From Algoriphagus sp. (lineage in GTDB: Bacteria; Bacteroidota; Bacteroidia; Cytophagales; Cyclobacteriaceae), in NCBI RefSeq assembly GCF_024305035.1, contig NZ_JAMWZB010000006.1, positions 98,574-162,573 on the forward strand: 64,000 nt of DNA, given 5' to 3'. The translations under genes were made by a program, and so were the position numbers. Below the pieces are notes generated by a model. It ran no database searches, was not told where the DNA came from, and worked only from the letters and a program-made list of their open reading frames with translations. Of the stretch, positions 1-8,682 are shown piece after piece. Position 1 is the stretch's first letter, and every line of letters starts with the position of its first letter.

Positions 1-2
1 CC

Positions 3-137
3 AATTTATCATCGACTTTAGATGAGATCTTAAAAAATGAACAACTTTGGGAAACGGACTTGAGCAACTTAAAGGGATTCAAGGAATCGCTATTGGCAGC
101 TTTTCAGGAGCTTGAGAAAACTTGGGATTTAGCTTGA
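3..137 (+). CDS. C-terminal fragment, possibly tagaturonate reductase / mannitol dehydrogenase family
   Basis: An open frame enters from the left edge and ends in TGA at 135-137 after 44 codons. Its ending (ILKNEQLWETDLSNLKGF followed by a Leu/Glu-rich helix) resembles from memory the C-terminus of UxaB-like altronate oxidoreductases, where an ILxxxxLWxxDL stretch precedes the last helix. The call rests on this short tail only. The stop overlaps the stop of the convergent peptidase gene by 9 bases (129-137). The rest of the gene lies outside the window. Confidence 0.4.
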   Translation, partial: NLSSTLDEILKNEQLWETDLSNLKGFKESLLAAFQELEKTWDLA

Positions 138-908
138 GTTCCTACGTGCGGACTTTAGAAAAATTGGGTCTTGAATCAGTAGGTTCACCAATACCGAATA
201 TAACTCCGGTTTTTTTGCTTTAAACTGTTCCGGTCTTTCAAAGAAATTCTCAAGTGCCACAGCAAAGAACTCATGCTCATTTTCAGCCCCTCTTTTTCTA
301 AAAAAATCAGATCCTCCAGTTTGGATCAAATTCATTTCCCGTTGTGCTAATTCCTCATAGCTTCTCCAAAGTTGGGGATTCAGAAAATTAAACTCATCAT
401 TGCTTCGAATGCGATTTTCCAATTTCAGCGCATGCGCTACCTCATGAATCCCTAGGTTAATTCCATCCGTTTCGTCTATAAATCCTTCGATAAAACAAGG
501 CCAGGAGAGCACGATTATTCCCAGACGGGGATTGACTTCCCCTCGGTGGTAGGCTTGAGAAATTGTCGAAATGTATCGATCAGGATACACCAGAATTTTA
601 CTGAAATGACTTAGCGAAACCCGTGGAAGCCCAAAAGTCACCTGAACGATAGTCGCTCCGATCAAAATTTTCATTTCGGAAGTAATTTCTGTTAATCCTC
701 CCCTAGGAATGAATTTTTTGGTCGTCAAAATATAGGAAAGTTTGCCACGAAACTCCTTTTGATGTTCAGGCTTCAGGACTTGGTAATAGCGCGAAAGATT
801 TTGCAAGGTTTCGATCTCCGAATGGGACAGTCGGTACCTAAAAAGCCAAAGGCCAAGTCGATAAATCGATTCGGTGAAAAAATTTACTAATTGAATACTG
901 AAGGGCAT
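129..908 (-). CDS. MtfA-like zinc-dependent peptidase (M90 family)
   Basis: The 259-residue protein carries a gluzincin-type HEVAH motif at residues 155-159 inside LGIHEVAHALKLE, and a downstream EFFAVALENFFE segment (213-224), which corresponds to the EFFA...FFE motif of MtfA/DgsA-anti-repressor family peptidases; length matches that family (about 250-270). In enterobacteria MtfA titrates the Mlc repressor and has aminopeptidase activity; no Mlc-type partner is visible here, so the physiological role is unknown. The N-terminal 25 residues are hydrophobic and aromatic, suggesting membrane association. It begins just downstream of the rny terminator hairpin and converges on the partial gene at the left edge. 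Confidence 0.8.
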   Translation of the reverse strand: MPFSIQLVNFFTESIYRLGLWLFRYRLSHSEIETLQNLSRYYQVLKPEHQKEFRGKLSYILTTKKFIPRGGLTEITSEMKILIGATIVQVTFGLPRVSLSHFSKILVYPDRYISTISQAYHRGEVNPRLGIIVLSWPCFIEGFIDETDGINLGIHEVAHALKLENRIRSNDEFNFLNPQLWRSYEELAQREMNLIQTGGSDFFRKRGAENEHEFFAVALENFFERPEQFKAKKPELYSVLVNLLIQDPIFLKSARRNSS

Positions 909-910
909 AG

Positions 911-937
911 AAAAAAAGCAGCTCCCTAAAGAGCTGC
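911..937 (-). terminator. Rho-independent terminator after rny
   Basis: The 7-bp stem GCAGCTC/GAGCTGC (918-924 with 931-937, loop of six) is followed on the minus strand by seven T (911-917). It lies between the rny stop (949) and the peptidase start (908), so the peptidase is probably transcribed at least partly on its own. Confidence 0.8.
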
Positions 938-948
938 CTGATTATCGT

Positions 949-2514
949 TTAACGAGCGTAATTAACCGCTCGCATTTCTCTGATTACTGTAATTTTGATC
1001 TGACCGGGATATTGCATTTCCTTTTCAATTTTTTGTGAAATGTCAAAAGAAAGCTTTCCTGCAGTCTGATCATCCACATTGTCTGCATCGACCAAAACCC
1101 GGAGTTCTCGCCCCGCTTGCATCGCAAAGCATTTATTCACCCCGTCAAAGCTCAGTGCTAATTCCTCCAGCTCTTTGAGACGCTTGATGTAGCTATCCAT
1201 GATTTCTCGACGTGCCCCCGGTCTAGATCCTGAGATCGCATCAGAAGCTTGCACAATTGGCGAAATCATGGAGGTCATTTCAATCTCATCGTGGTGAGCT
1301 CCGATGGCATTGCATACTTCTGGATTTTCCTTGTATCGCTTGGCGAGTTCCATCCCTAAAATCGCATGAGGCAGTTCCTGCTCCTCATGCCAAACCTTTC
1401 CGATATCGTGAAGCAGTCCAGCCCGCTTGGCGAGCTTGGCATTCAACCCCATTTCAGCGGCCATTGTAGCAGAAAGCTTTGCCACTTCTCTGGAGTGCTG
1501 CAAAAGGTTCTGCCCATAGGAAGAACGGAATCTCATTCGTCCTACCATTTTGATTAATTCAGGATGTAATCCATGCACACCCAAGTCGATGCAAGTTCGT
1601 TCCCCGATTTCAACGATTTCCTCTTCAATGTTTTTCTCGGTTTTGGCAACTACCTCCTCGATTCGAGCTGGATGAATTCTACCGTCTTGCACCAATCGGT
1701 GAAGCGAAAGCTTGGCAATCTCCCTTCTCACCGGATCAAATCCAGAAATGATAATCGCCTCCGGGGTATCATCTACAACGATTTCAACTCCAGTAGCCGC
1801 TTCTAAAGCTCGGATATTTCGGCCTTCTCTGCCGATGATTTTTCCTTTGATATCGTCACTTTCGATATTAAACACCGAGACACAGTTTTCGATGGCATGT
1901 TCTGTAGCAGTTCGCTGAATCGTATCTAATACGATTTTTTTTGCCTGCTTGGTGGCCGTCAGTTTGGCTTCGTCTAGAATATCCTTGATCTGAGAAGAGG
2001 CTTTGGTATTGGCTTCCTCTGTGAGCATTTGGATCAATTGTTCGCGCGCTTCTTCACGGGTCAATGCTGCAATTTTTTCCAAGTCCGAAATCCGCTGATT
2101 GGTAATGCGGTCGAGCTCTTCTTTCTTTACCTGAACGGCATGCAGCTGCGCATTGAGGTTTTCTTTCTTGCTATCCAGTTCAGCTTCTTTGCGCTTTACT
2201 TGCTCCAATTCTTTCGATACCTGCTGCTCACGCTGCTTTACTTTGTTTTCATTGGTGAGGATAATGTTCTTTTTATGAGACATCTCCTCATCAAAGTCAG
2301 CCTTAATTTTCAGGTATTTCTCCTTGGCTTCAAGAATTTTATCCTTTTTCAAAGACTCGGCTGAAATTTCAGCTTCTCTGAGCATGGACTTGACCTTTTC
2401 TTTGGCCTCTTCCTCTAATTTTTGATTTTTATTTTTAATTAGTACGCCTGCAAGCGTCGCTCCTGCGCCCAGGCCTACTAGGCCTGCGAGGATAATGTAT
2501 AGCACTTCTCCCAT
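949..2514 (-). CDS. rny: Ribonuclease Y
   Basis: Membrane-anchored endoribonuclease that starts mRNA decay. The 521-residue protein has the full family order: an N-terminal membrane helix (about 4-25), a long Lys/Glu-rich coiled coil (about 28-200), a KH domain with GREGRN at 228-233, and an HD phosphohydrolase domain with LLHDIGK at 367-373 holding the metal-binding His-Asp pair. Length equals the usual 510-525. It is the last gene of the run pheT - coiled-coil protein - zapA - rny, with 69 bases between zapA and rny, and is closed by a strong hairpin terminator. The ATG start gives the expected membrane anchor directly at the N-terminus. Confidence 0.97.
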   Translation of the reverse strand: MGEVLYIILAGLVGLGAGATLAGVLIKNKNQKLEEEAKEKVKSMLREAEISAESLKKDKILEAKEKYLKIKADFDEEMSHKKNIILTNENKVKQREQQVSKELEQVKRKEAELDSKKENLNAQLHAVQVKKEELDRITNQRISDLEKIAALTREEAREQLIQMLTEEANTKASSQIKDILDEAKLTATKQAKKIVLDTIQRTATEHAIENCVSVFNIESDDIKGKIIGREGRNIRALEAATGVEIVVDDTPEAIIISGFDPVRREIAKLSLHRLVQDGRIHPARIEEVVAKTEKNIEEEIVEIGERTCIDLGVHGLHPELIKMVGRMRFRSSYGQNLLQHSREVAKLSATMAAEMGLNAKLAKRAGLLHDIGKVWHEEQELPHAILGMELAKRYKENPEVCNAIGAHHDEIEMTSMISPIVQASDAISGSRPGARREIMDSYIKRLKELEELALSFDGVNKCFAMQAGRELRVLVDADNVDDQTAGKLSFDISQKIEKEMQYPGQIKITVIREMRAVNYAR

Positions 2515-2583
2515 AGGTATTTTGGTATAAATAAAACCTGCAGGAATCCTAAAAAACTCGGAAAATCAGTGGTATTTCAATAT

Positions 2584-2868
2584 TTATACAACTTTTGAAA
2601 GTAGGGAATTGATCTGTGCAAGACTACTTTTGATGTGCTCACTATCTTCGGCGTTGACCTCATTGGTCTCCAAAGACTCGACCATACAGTCGAATGCCAC
2701 CATAGCCAGTAAATCCTGATTGTCATCCAATCCAAATTCTGACTTATACTTTCTCAGTTTCTCATTGATCAGCTTACCTGCATGGCGGATTTTTGATTCA
2801 TCCTCCACCTTCACGCGCATAGGGTACTCGCGGTCCCCAATTTTGATTCGAATGGCAAGTGTCTCCAT
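2584..2868 (-). CDS. zapA: Cell division protein ZapA
   Basis: Small 94-residue cytosolic protein that cross-links FtsZ filaments. The N-terminal strand-rich head (IRIKIGDREYPMRV) followed by an Ile/Arg/Lys helix (HAGKLINEKLRKYK) and a DLLAMVAFD helix is the ZapA pattern; length is typical. The gene begins one base after the preceding coiled-coil gene ends (stop at 2870, start at 2868), which suggests translational coupling between the two. Confidence 0.9.
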   Translation of the reverse strand: METLAIRIKIGDREYPMRVKVEDESKIRHAGKLINEKLRKYKSEFGLDDNQDLLAMVAFDCMVESLETNEVNAEDSEHIKSSLAQINSLLSKVV

Positions 2869-2869
2869 A

Positions 2870-3154
2870 TCACTCGGATAAGTAGGTGATCAACTGATCG
2901 ATTTCTTGTATATAATTATTGATTAAGTCACTCATTTCGGCCGAATCCTCGGGATTCACCGGTCGGTTGTCCACAATGTTACTAATTTTAATTTTATTTT
3001 TAAAATCATCGATTTCCTGCGCTTTCTTTTCCAAAGTGGCATTAACTTCTGCCAAATTTTCTTTCAACTGCCGGTTCTCTTCCTGAAGCTCCAGCAATCG
3101 CATACTTGCCTGTCGGGCTAGTTTTTCTAATTTTTGCAGTTCCTCGTGAATCAT
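2870..3154 (-). CDS. Small coiled-coil protein upstream of zapA
   Basis: A 94-residue protein without a family I recognise by name. Residues about 4-55 are a continuous heptad-rich coiled coil (LEKLARQASMRLLELQEENRQ and onward), and the tail (about 68-94) is a second amphipathic helix. It lies 3 bases after pheT and 1 base before zapA. By position and shape it may act with ZapA at the division ring, much as ZapB is a small coiled-coil partner in enterobacteria; this is inference from context, not from sequence similarity. Uncharged linker residues (NRPVNPEDS) separate the two helices. Confidence 0.75.
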   Translation of the reverse strand: MIHEELQKLEKLARQASMRLLELQEENRQLKENLAEVNATLEKKAQEIDDFKNKIKISNIVDNRPVNPEDSAEMSDLINNYIQEIDQLITYLSE

Positions 3155-3157
3155 TTA

Positions 3158-5572
3158 CTACATTCGGATTAGCGCTCCCACTTGGTTTTGGAAAGCCTGA
3201 ATCAATTTACTCATTGTTTTGTCAATAACCTTATCAGTCAATGTATTTTCCTGATCTTGAAGATGAAAACTCAACGCATAGGCTTTTTTTCCAGCTTCGA
3301 TTTTATCGCCCTGATAGACATCAAATACTCCAATTCGTTGAAGTAACTTTCCTCCTGCCTTGATAGCTACCTGCTTCACCTGATCATAGCTTACTGACTT
3401 ATCCAATACCAGGGACAAATCCCTCCGCACCTCCGGAAACTTAGAAATCTCCTGATATTTTTTAAGCCCGGAAGCCTTTTTGCAAAGTAAATCCCAGTCC
3501 AAATCTGCATACCAGACCTCCTGGCGAACTTCAGCAAGCTTCAAAAGCTGATCATCTACCAGACCAATCACCCCTAGTTCCTTTGATCCTAGCTTTAATC
3601 GTAAGCCGTACGCGAAAGGACTGGACTCCAGCATTTCCACTTCTCCGATTGAAATAGTGAGCTTATCTAAAATTTGCTCAATTGTGGCATACAGGTCCGC
3701 AAATGCAAACGGTTTGGCAGGCTCGATCCAGCTTTCAGCTGAACGATTTCCTGAATGAAAAATTGCCAATCGCCGTCCCTCTTGATAGCTTCCTTCCCTT
3801 TTTTGGTACACTGTTCCAAATTCGAAAAGCTTCAGATCGGTTTGTCTTCGGTTGATATTATGGGCTAAAACCTCCAATCCGCTGAACAGTAAGGTCTGCC
3901 GCATCACCCCCAAGTCCTCACTAAGCTTATTGTAGATTTCTACATTGAATTTAGGATCCAAAAAGGCGGATTTCTCAGCATAGGACGGTTTGGTTAGGCT
4001 ATTGGTGATCATCTCCTGGTATCCTTGAGCACCGAGAATTTCTGAAAGCCGATACTGAAGTTTATTCAAATCCTTCACCGGATGCTCAGCGAGATAATCG
4101 GTTTTAAGATTTTCGGAAAGAGCAACTTGCTGAAAACCATAGATTCGAAGCACCTCCTCAATGATATCCGCCTCTCGGGTTACATCCACTCGATAGGGCT
4201 TGACGATAGCCTTGAATCCTGATTCGCTCTCATTTTGCACGCCAATTTCCAGTCCTTCCAATATTGATTTCACTTGTGCTGGTTCGATCTTTTTCCCAAT
4301 TAATCGATTGATATGGCCATATTCTACCTCAATTTCAAAGTCGGCAACAGGATTGGGGTAGTAGTCTATGATTTGGGAACTTACCTTTCCACCCGCAATT
4401 TCCTGAAGCAGTTTTACTGCTTTTTTGAGTGCATAGACAGGCATATTCGGATCTGTTCCTCGCTCAAACCGGAAGGAAGCATCCGTCTTCAGACCATGAA
4501 ACTGAGCTCCTTTTCGGATGACGTCAGGAGAAAAATAGGCCGACTCCAAGAAAATTGAAGTTGTCTTCTCGGATACCCCCGAGCTTTTTCCTCCAAAAAT
4601 TCCGCCAATACACATCCCCCCCTCTGCATCACAAATCATCAGCTCTTGGCCAGAGAGTTTTCGTTCCTTTTCGTCCAAGGTGATGAATTTTGTGTCTTTG
4701 GGAAGTTTTTTCACAATGACTTTGCTCCCTGAAATTTTATCCGCATCAAAAGCATGAAGCGGCTGGCCCAAATCATGCAAAATGAAATTGGTAATATCCA
4801 CCACATTATTGATCGGTTCCAAATCGAGTGCATGGAGAAAATCCTGCAACCACTGAGGTGAGGGGGCTACCTTCAAATCAGAAATCACTACACCGGCATA
4901 TCGTGGACAATCAGCAGCATTTTCTACTGTTACTTCGATTGCTTTCAGATCTCCCTCAACCTGCAATTCAGGGATCTGATCCATGCAAAGTGGGCGTCCC
5001 AACAAAGCTTTTAAATCCCGGGCTACGCCTAAATGAGAAGCCGCATCGGCTCGATTAGGTGTTAGGCCAATCTCCAAGACCTGATCCTGAGTAACAGGAA
5101 TCAATTTGGAAGCGGGAGTTCCATTCGGCAAATCTGTATCCAATACCATAATGCCATCATGACTAACTCCTAGTCCCAATTCATCCTCGGCACAGATCAT
5201 TCCCTCCGAAACTTGCCCACGAATTTTGGCCTTTTTGATGGTAAAGGAATCTCCTTCTGTCGGATATAAGGTTGCTCCTACCGTGGCCACAAGCACCTTC
5301 TGACCGGCAGCGACATTTGGAGCACCACATACGATTTGTGAAGGTTCGTCGGCACCAATATCCACTGTAGTCAAGCTTAGTTTATCCGCATCCGGATGCT
5401 TGACACAGGTCAGGACTTCTCCAATTACGATCCCTTCCAAAGCACCTGGTATCGAAACAAACTCTTCGATTCCTTCGACTTCCAAGCCAGACTGAGTCAA
5501 CAGAGCAGCAATCTCTTCCGGAGATTCAGTTAGGGCAATGTATTTTTTTAATCGATTGATTGAGATTTTCAT
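3158..5572 (-). CDS. pheT: Phenylalanyl-tRNA synthetase beta subunit
   Basis: Beta chain of the alpha2-beta2 synthetase that charges tRNA-Phe. The 804-residue protein has the PheT order: N-terminal MKISINRLKKYI, an EMAP/tRNA-binding OB fold (about 40-150, with VCGAPNV and GMICAEDELGL), B3/B4 and B5 domains, the catalytic-like core, and a C-terminal ferredoxin-like anticodon-binding domain (FPEVRRDLSLV and the following residues to the end). A longer reading would begin at a TTG at 5584; the ATG at 5572 restores the family N-terminus MKIS and is preferred. pheS is not adjacent, which is common in Bacteroidota. First gene of the pheT-zapA-rny run. Confidence 0.97.
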   Translation of the reverse strand: MKISINRLKKYIALTESPEEIAALLTQSGLEVEGIEEFVSIPGALEGIVIGEVLTCVKHPDADKLSLTTVDIGADEPSQIVCGAPNVAAGQKVLVATVGATLYPTEGDSFTIKKAKIRGQVSEGMICAEDELGLGVSHDGIMVLDTDLPNGTPASKLIPVTQDQVLEIGLTPNRADAASHLGVARDLKALLGRPLCMDQIPELQVEGDLKAIEVTVENAADCPRYAGVVISDLKVAPSPQWLQDFLHALDLEPINNVVDITNFILHDLGQPLHAFDADKISGSKVIVKKLPKDTKFITLDEKERKLSGQELMICDAEGGMCIGGIFGGKSSGVSEKTTSIFLESAYFSPDVIRKGAQFHGLKTDASFRFERGTDPNMPVYALKKAVKLLQEIAGGKVSSQIIDYYPNPVADFEIEVEYGHINRLIGKKIEPAQVKSILEGLEIGVQNESESGFKAIVKPYRVDVTREADIIEEVLRIYGFQQVALSENLKTDYLAEHPVKDLNKLQYRLSEILGAQGYQEMITNSLTKPSYAEKSAFLDPKFNVEIYNKLSEDLGVMRQTLLFSGLEVLAHNINRRQTDLKLFEFGTVYQKREGSYQEGRRLAIFHSGNRSAESWIEPAKPFAFADLYATIEQILDKLTISIGEVEMLESSPFAYGLRLKLGSKELGVIGLVDDQLLKLAEVRQEVWYADLDWDLLCKKASGLKKYQEISKFPEVRRDLSLVLDKSVSYDQVKQVAIKAGGKLLQRIGVFDVYQGDKIEAGKKAYALSFHLQDQENTLTDKVIDKTMSKLIQAFQNQVGALIRM

Positions 5573-5610
5573 AGTAAACAGCAATTCGGTGATTTATACA
5601 CCCTATCTAA

Positions 5611-5637
5611 AGAAAAAGGGTTCAAGAACCCTTTTTT
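5611..5637 (-). terminator. Hairpin terminator between the DUF1684 gene and pheT
   Basis: GGGTTC/GAACCC (5618-5623 with 5626-5631; the tight centre probably opens to a CAAG tetraloop) is flanked by A-rich sequence on the left and T-rich on the right, so it is U-tailed on both strands. Position suggests it ends transcripts from the DUF1684 gene before pheT. Confidence 0.65.
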
Positions 5638-5684
5638 CCTACCTAAATGATTACAAATTTAACGCTTTTAGATGAGGCTAAAGC

Positions 5685-6302
5685 CTATTCTTTATAATTT
5701 TTCTCCCCGGCCTCAATTGGGATCTCCAGTAAATTTTCTCTGGGCGGCAATGGACAAGCATAGTCTGGATTATAAGCGCAATAGGGATTATAAGCCAAGT
5801 TAAAATCGATCGTGATGCTATTTTTACCATCCTGACGGGCATTGATGTAGCGACCTCCCCCATAAGTTTCTTCTCCACTGGTATCGTCTGCAAAAGCCAA
5901 AAAGAAATTCCGCTTATCCGGTTCGTCCATGGCTTGAAGCAACAGTAGGCGGTTGGTTTTCCCTCCCAATTCAAATTCTGCAAAAGCATGCTCGATATAG
6001 CGCTCTTTGGTCCCGTCAGTCATGGGAAGCTCACGGACTTTTTTATTTTCGATAGAAACTAGTCTGGCTCGGACTTTATAGGCCGGATCAATGGGGTAAA
6101 AATTCAATTCCTTAAAATCACGTTTTTGATCTTCAGTCAGTGGAGAATCAATATTGTATCGGACAAACTTAAACTGCCGATCTCGCTCAGCTTCGATTTT
6201 TTCGATGTAGGTTTCCGGGTCCTCAGCACTAGTCAGGGTATACACCACTGCAGCCAAAATGACCACAGAGACAAAAATTAATATGATATGGTTGGTCTTC
6301 AT
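5685..6302 (-). CDS. DUF1684 family protein with N-terminal membrane anchor
   Basis: Function unknown in the family. After an N-terminal hydrophobic segment (about 6-22), probably an uncleaved anchor or signal peptide, the protein carries the DUF1684 hallmarks near its C-terminus: TYGGGRYI, an ID-FNLAYNPYCAYN stretch and CPLPPRENLLEIPIEAGE. The conserved C-terminal cysteines (CAYN, YACPLPP) are present. The chosen start ATG at 6302 gives 205 residues with a clean signal-like N-terminus; an upstream ATG at 6332 would add ten residues rich in Lys and Gln. It appears to be a single-gene unit between the terminators around pheT and radC. Confidence 0.8.
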   Translation of the reverse strand: MKTNHIILIFVSVVILAAVVYTLTSAEDPETYIEKIEAERDRQFKFVRYNIDSPLTEDQKRDFKELNFYPIDPAYKVRARLVSIENKKVRELPMTDGTKERYIEHAFAEFELGGKTNRLLLLQAMDEPDKRNFFLAFADDTSGEETYGGGRYINARQDGKNSITIDFNLAYNPYCAYNPDYACPLPPRENLLEIPIEAGEKNYKE

Positions 6303-6515
6303 CTGTTTTTGCTTGTTCTTTAGTCCCCGCATGAAATCTCGCTGAGGAAATAGTCATCCCTATTTGTTAACGTTTTAATTCATACTCGATTTCATGAATC
6401 ATGATCAATTTTCCTGTGCCCCTTTTTCAACAACAGACTAATTCATCCAGTGCTCAAAAATACGAGCTATCCCTGATCGGCACTAGTTCTGATCTTCTTT
6501 TCTCCAAGCGTTTGG

Positions 6516-7211
6516 CTATAAAATGCCTTCATCGGCAAAGCTAAAATAGCCCGTATCTGTAAAAATCACATGATCAAGAACTGGTAAATCCATCGCACGA
6601 CCAATATCTGTTAACCGTCTAGTCAACCGTCGATCTTGTTCAGAAGGACTGAGACTGCCACTGGGATGATTATGAATCAAAATTATGGACTGAGCCTGAT
6701 AGTCTAAAGCAGATTTGAATACGAGCTTAGCATCGACTACGGTACCGGAAGTCCCTCCCTGAGAAATCCGCTCTTTCTTGATCACTTGATTTCTCCGGGT
6801 AAGGAGAAGAACGTAAAAATGTTCCACGACTTCGTCATAAAGCTCAGGCTTCATCAGTTCAAAAACATCCCTAGAACTGGAAATTTTAAATCGCTTTTGA
6901 GGTTCTGCAATCTTTCGTCTCCGTCCAAGCTCCAATGCACTGACAATGCTGATGGCTTTTGCTTCGCCGATTCCCTTGAATTTTTTGAGATCCTGAATAC
7001 TCATCCGAGCCAAGGCAGCCAAATCATGACTGACAGAAGCCAAAATATGCCGAGATAAATCGACAGCACTGATTTTGGGTGTCCCCGAACCAATTAAAAT
7101 GGCAATGAGCTCCGCATCGCTAAGTGCAGTTTTTCCACGGAGTAGGAGTTTTTCCCGAGGTCGATCCTCCTGGGCAAGCTGGGAGATTTTTATCGAAGAA
7201 TACTGTTCCAT
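6516..7211 (-). CDS. radC: RadC family JAMM-domain protein (UPF0758)
   Basis: A 231-residue RadC-type protein. An N-terminal helix-hairpin-helix region (FKGIGEAKA at 78-86) is followed by an MPN/JAMM metalloprotease-like domain with HNHPSG at 180-185 and Asp193 completing the JAMM zinc ligands. Despite the name, a direct DNA-repair role is doubtful in E. coli; the domain suggests a metal-dependent isopeptidase-like or nuclease-related activity. Length is normal (about 225-235). It lies 98 bases downstream of the rpsT stop with a strong terminator between, and its own start ATG is followed closely by the conserved REKLLLRG motif. Confidence 0.93.
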   Translation of the reverse strand: MEQYSSIKISQLAQEDRPREKLLLRGKTALSDAELIAILIGSGTPKISAVDLSRHILASVSHDLAALARMSIQDLKKFKGIGEAKAISIVSALELGRRRKIAEPQKRFKISSSRDVFELMKPELYDEVVEHFYVLLLTRRNQVIKKERISQGGTSGTVVDAKLVFKSALDYQAQSIILIHNHPSGSLSPSEQDRRLTRRLTDIGRAMDLPVLDHVIFTDTGYFSFADEGIL

Positions 7212-7261
7212 AACTCATTTATTTCTAAAAAGTAAAACTAAAAATACTAATCTTTAGGCAT

Positions 7262-7288
7262 AAAAAAAACCCCGACTAGCAGGGTTTT
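7262..7288 (-). terminator. Rho-independent terminator after rpsT
   Basis: AAAACCC/GGGTTTT stem with a GACTAGC-type loop (arms about 7266-7272 and 7282-7288), followed on the minus strand by a run of T (7262-7269). Sits 22 bases after the rpsT stop. Confidence 0.85.
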
Positions 7289-7309
7289 CAATTCTATACA
7301 GAAAATTGA

Positions 7310-7564
7310 TTACGCTAAAGCGTTTACAAATTTGGCCAATCTAGATTTCTTGTTGCTGGCGTTGTTTTTATGAATGACGTTTTTCTTAGCCAGTTTATCT
7401 AGCAGAGAAGATACTTTCACATAAAGCTCTTGAGCCTCTACTTTATCAGTAGTCGCCTTCAATCTTTTGATGAATGTTCTGGTCGTCTTAGCCTGATATC
7501 TGTTTCTCAAACGCTTCGCTTCGTTGGCACGAATTCTTTTCAGAGCTGATTTGTGATTTGCCAT
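7310..7564 (-). CDS. rpsT: 30S ribosomal protein S20
   Basis: The 84-residue, Lys/Arg/Ala-rich, all-helical protein begins MANHKSALKRIRANEAKRLRN, cut here to the recognisable start MANHKSALKRIR, which is diagnostic of S20; the end is also Lys/Asn-rich (KKNVIHKNNASNKKSRLAKF). It binds 16S rRNA early in 30S assembly. The gene stands alone, with a consensus Bacteroidota promoter 51-82 bases upstream and its own terminator, so it is a monocistronic unit. Confidence 0.97.
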   Translation of the reverse strand: MANHKSALKRIRANEAKRLRNRYQAKTTRTFIKRLKATTDKVEAQELYVKVSSLLDKLAKKNVIHKNNASNKKSRLAKFVNALA

Positions 7565-7614
7565 ATCTTAATTTAAATAAAGTTCTTTTTGTTCCCCTAT
7601 ACCGAATCGGAGTG

Positions 7615-7646
7615 CAAAGTTATTGGAAATAATTAATTCTGCCAAA
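7615..7646 (-). promoter_or_regulatory. Promoter of rpsT (Bacteroidota -33/-7 type)
   Basis: On the minus strand TTTG (7643-7646) is separated by exactly 20 bases from TAACTTTG (7615-7622), an exact match to the TTTG...TAnnTTTG consensus of the Bacteroidota housekeeping sigma factor. It leaves a 5' leader of roughly 45 bases before the rpsT ATG. Confidence 0.85.
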
Positions 7647-7649
7647 GGA

Positions 7650-8682
7650 ATTTATAATATTCCTATAGCTACTTCGTTTTTTCCCCTTTTTTCTTTTGGT
7701 TCGAAATCGATTTCAACCGCAAATATAGTGGTATTTTTTACTTTTAATTCCTGAAAATTTTGAATAAATTAAAAAACAAAGTTTTTACCTCTGCATATTT
7801 TTTTATGGATCGTGCCGTATTCGGCAACCACTCCTTGGGCTTTTTTACCCACAGTTTAATTAATCGCCTGGCTGAGTATTCGCTACCGCTCGAGTTAACA
7901 GCATTCTACAAATCACATATTCAATTAATTACCGAAAAAAAGTCAACCCTGATCGAAGGGGAAATGCAGCCAAAGGCCAAGCTGAAAAGCAGTCCCTTGA
8001 CTTGGCATGTATGGATATTCTGCACGGCCTATTTCTATTTCAAATTGAGGAGTTGTGAAAAAATAGAGAAAGGGTACTCTCGGTAGTGATTTTACATGGG
8101 ACTTTAAAATACATGCCCAAATACCCTAAGGCCAATCATGGATAAAAAACAGAAAGTTTATCGGTCTGTTTTTGAAGGACCTGGGCCATTCTATGAGATG
8201 TATTCTACCACTTTCTTATTGGACACAATTACAACCAACAGCCACCAAAAGGGAATCCTTCGCTTGAGAAAAAATGCACTCAACTAAATGGCAAATATTT
8301 TCTCTCTTTTTTTCTTTCTTTTTCTCTTTTTTCTTTCTTGGGAGGGGGAAGTCTAGTCCATGGAGCTTTTCAGAAAACGACTTGGCAAGGAGTTGTTTAG
8401 GCCATTGCGTAGATGGATTGGTGTTCCTTGGTGAAAAAGTACTCCCCTGATCCCCTCCCTAAAATCAGCAATTTAACGTTGAAGATCAAAACAGACTATT
8501 TGCTTAATCGGGTCAGTTCCTACGATGTTACCAAAGCTTTTACTGACTCTTTGGATAAGAGGATCGAGCAGCAACCACAAAACTCCATTAGACAAAGGTT
8601 CGTAGCTAACAAAAATACCCCAAGACTTAGGTGGATCAGCTGGAACCTTCGTACAACCGGAGGTGCGGATCAGGATCTGATT
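7650..8682. other. Gene-poor region of about 1 kb
   Basis: No convincing gene is seen between the rpsT promoter and the aminotransferase. Three open frames on the plus strand (7760-8086 from TTG, 8138-8287 from ATG, 8413-8694) encode 108, 49 and 93 residues with no domain, no signal peptide and no family I recognise; the third would run into the 3' end of the aminotransferase. A 42-nt pure pyrimidine tract (8298-8339) followed by a G-rich purine block lies in the middle. The stretch may be the remains of decayed genes. Confidence 0.5.

Noticed and set aside
5678..5989. Alternative minus-strand frame inside the DUF1684 gene
   Set aside because: Frame-shifted shadow of a gene with clear DUF1684 motifs.
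7760..8086. Open frame of 108 codons from a TTG start in the gap after rpsT
   Set aside because: No ATG, no recognised family, no promoter or downstream partner, mixed composition; treated as part of the gene-poor region.
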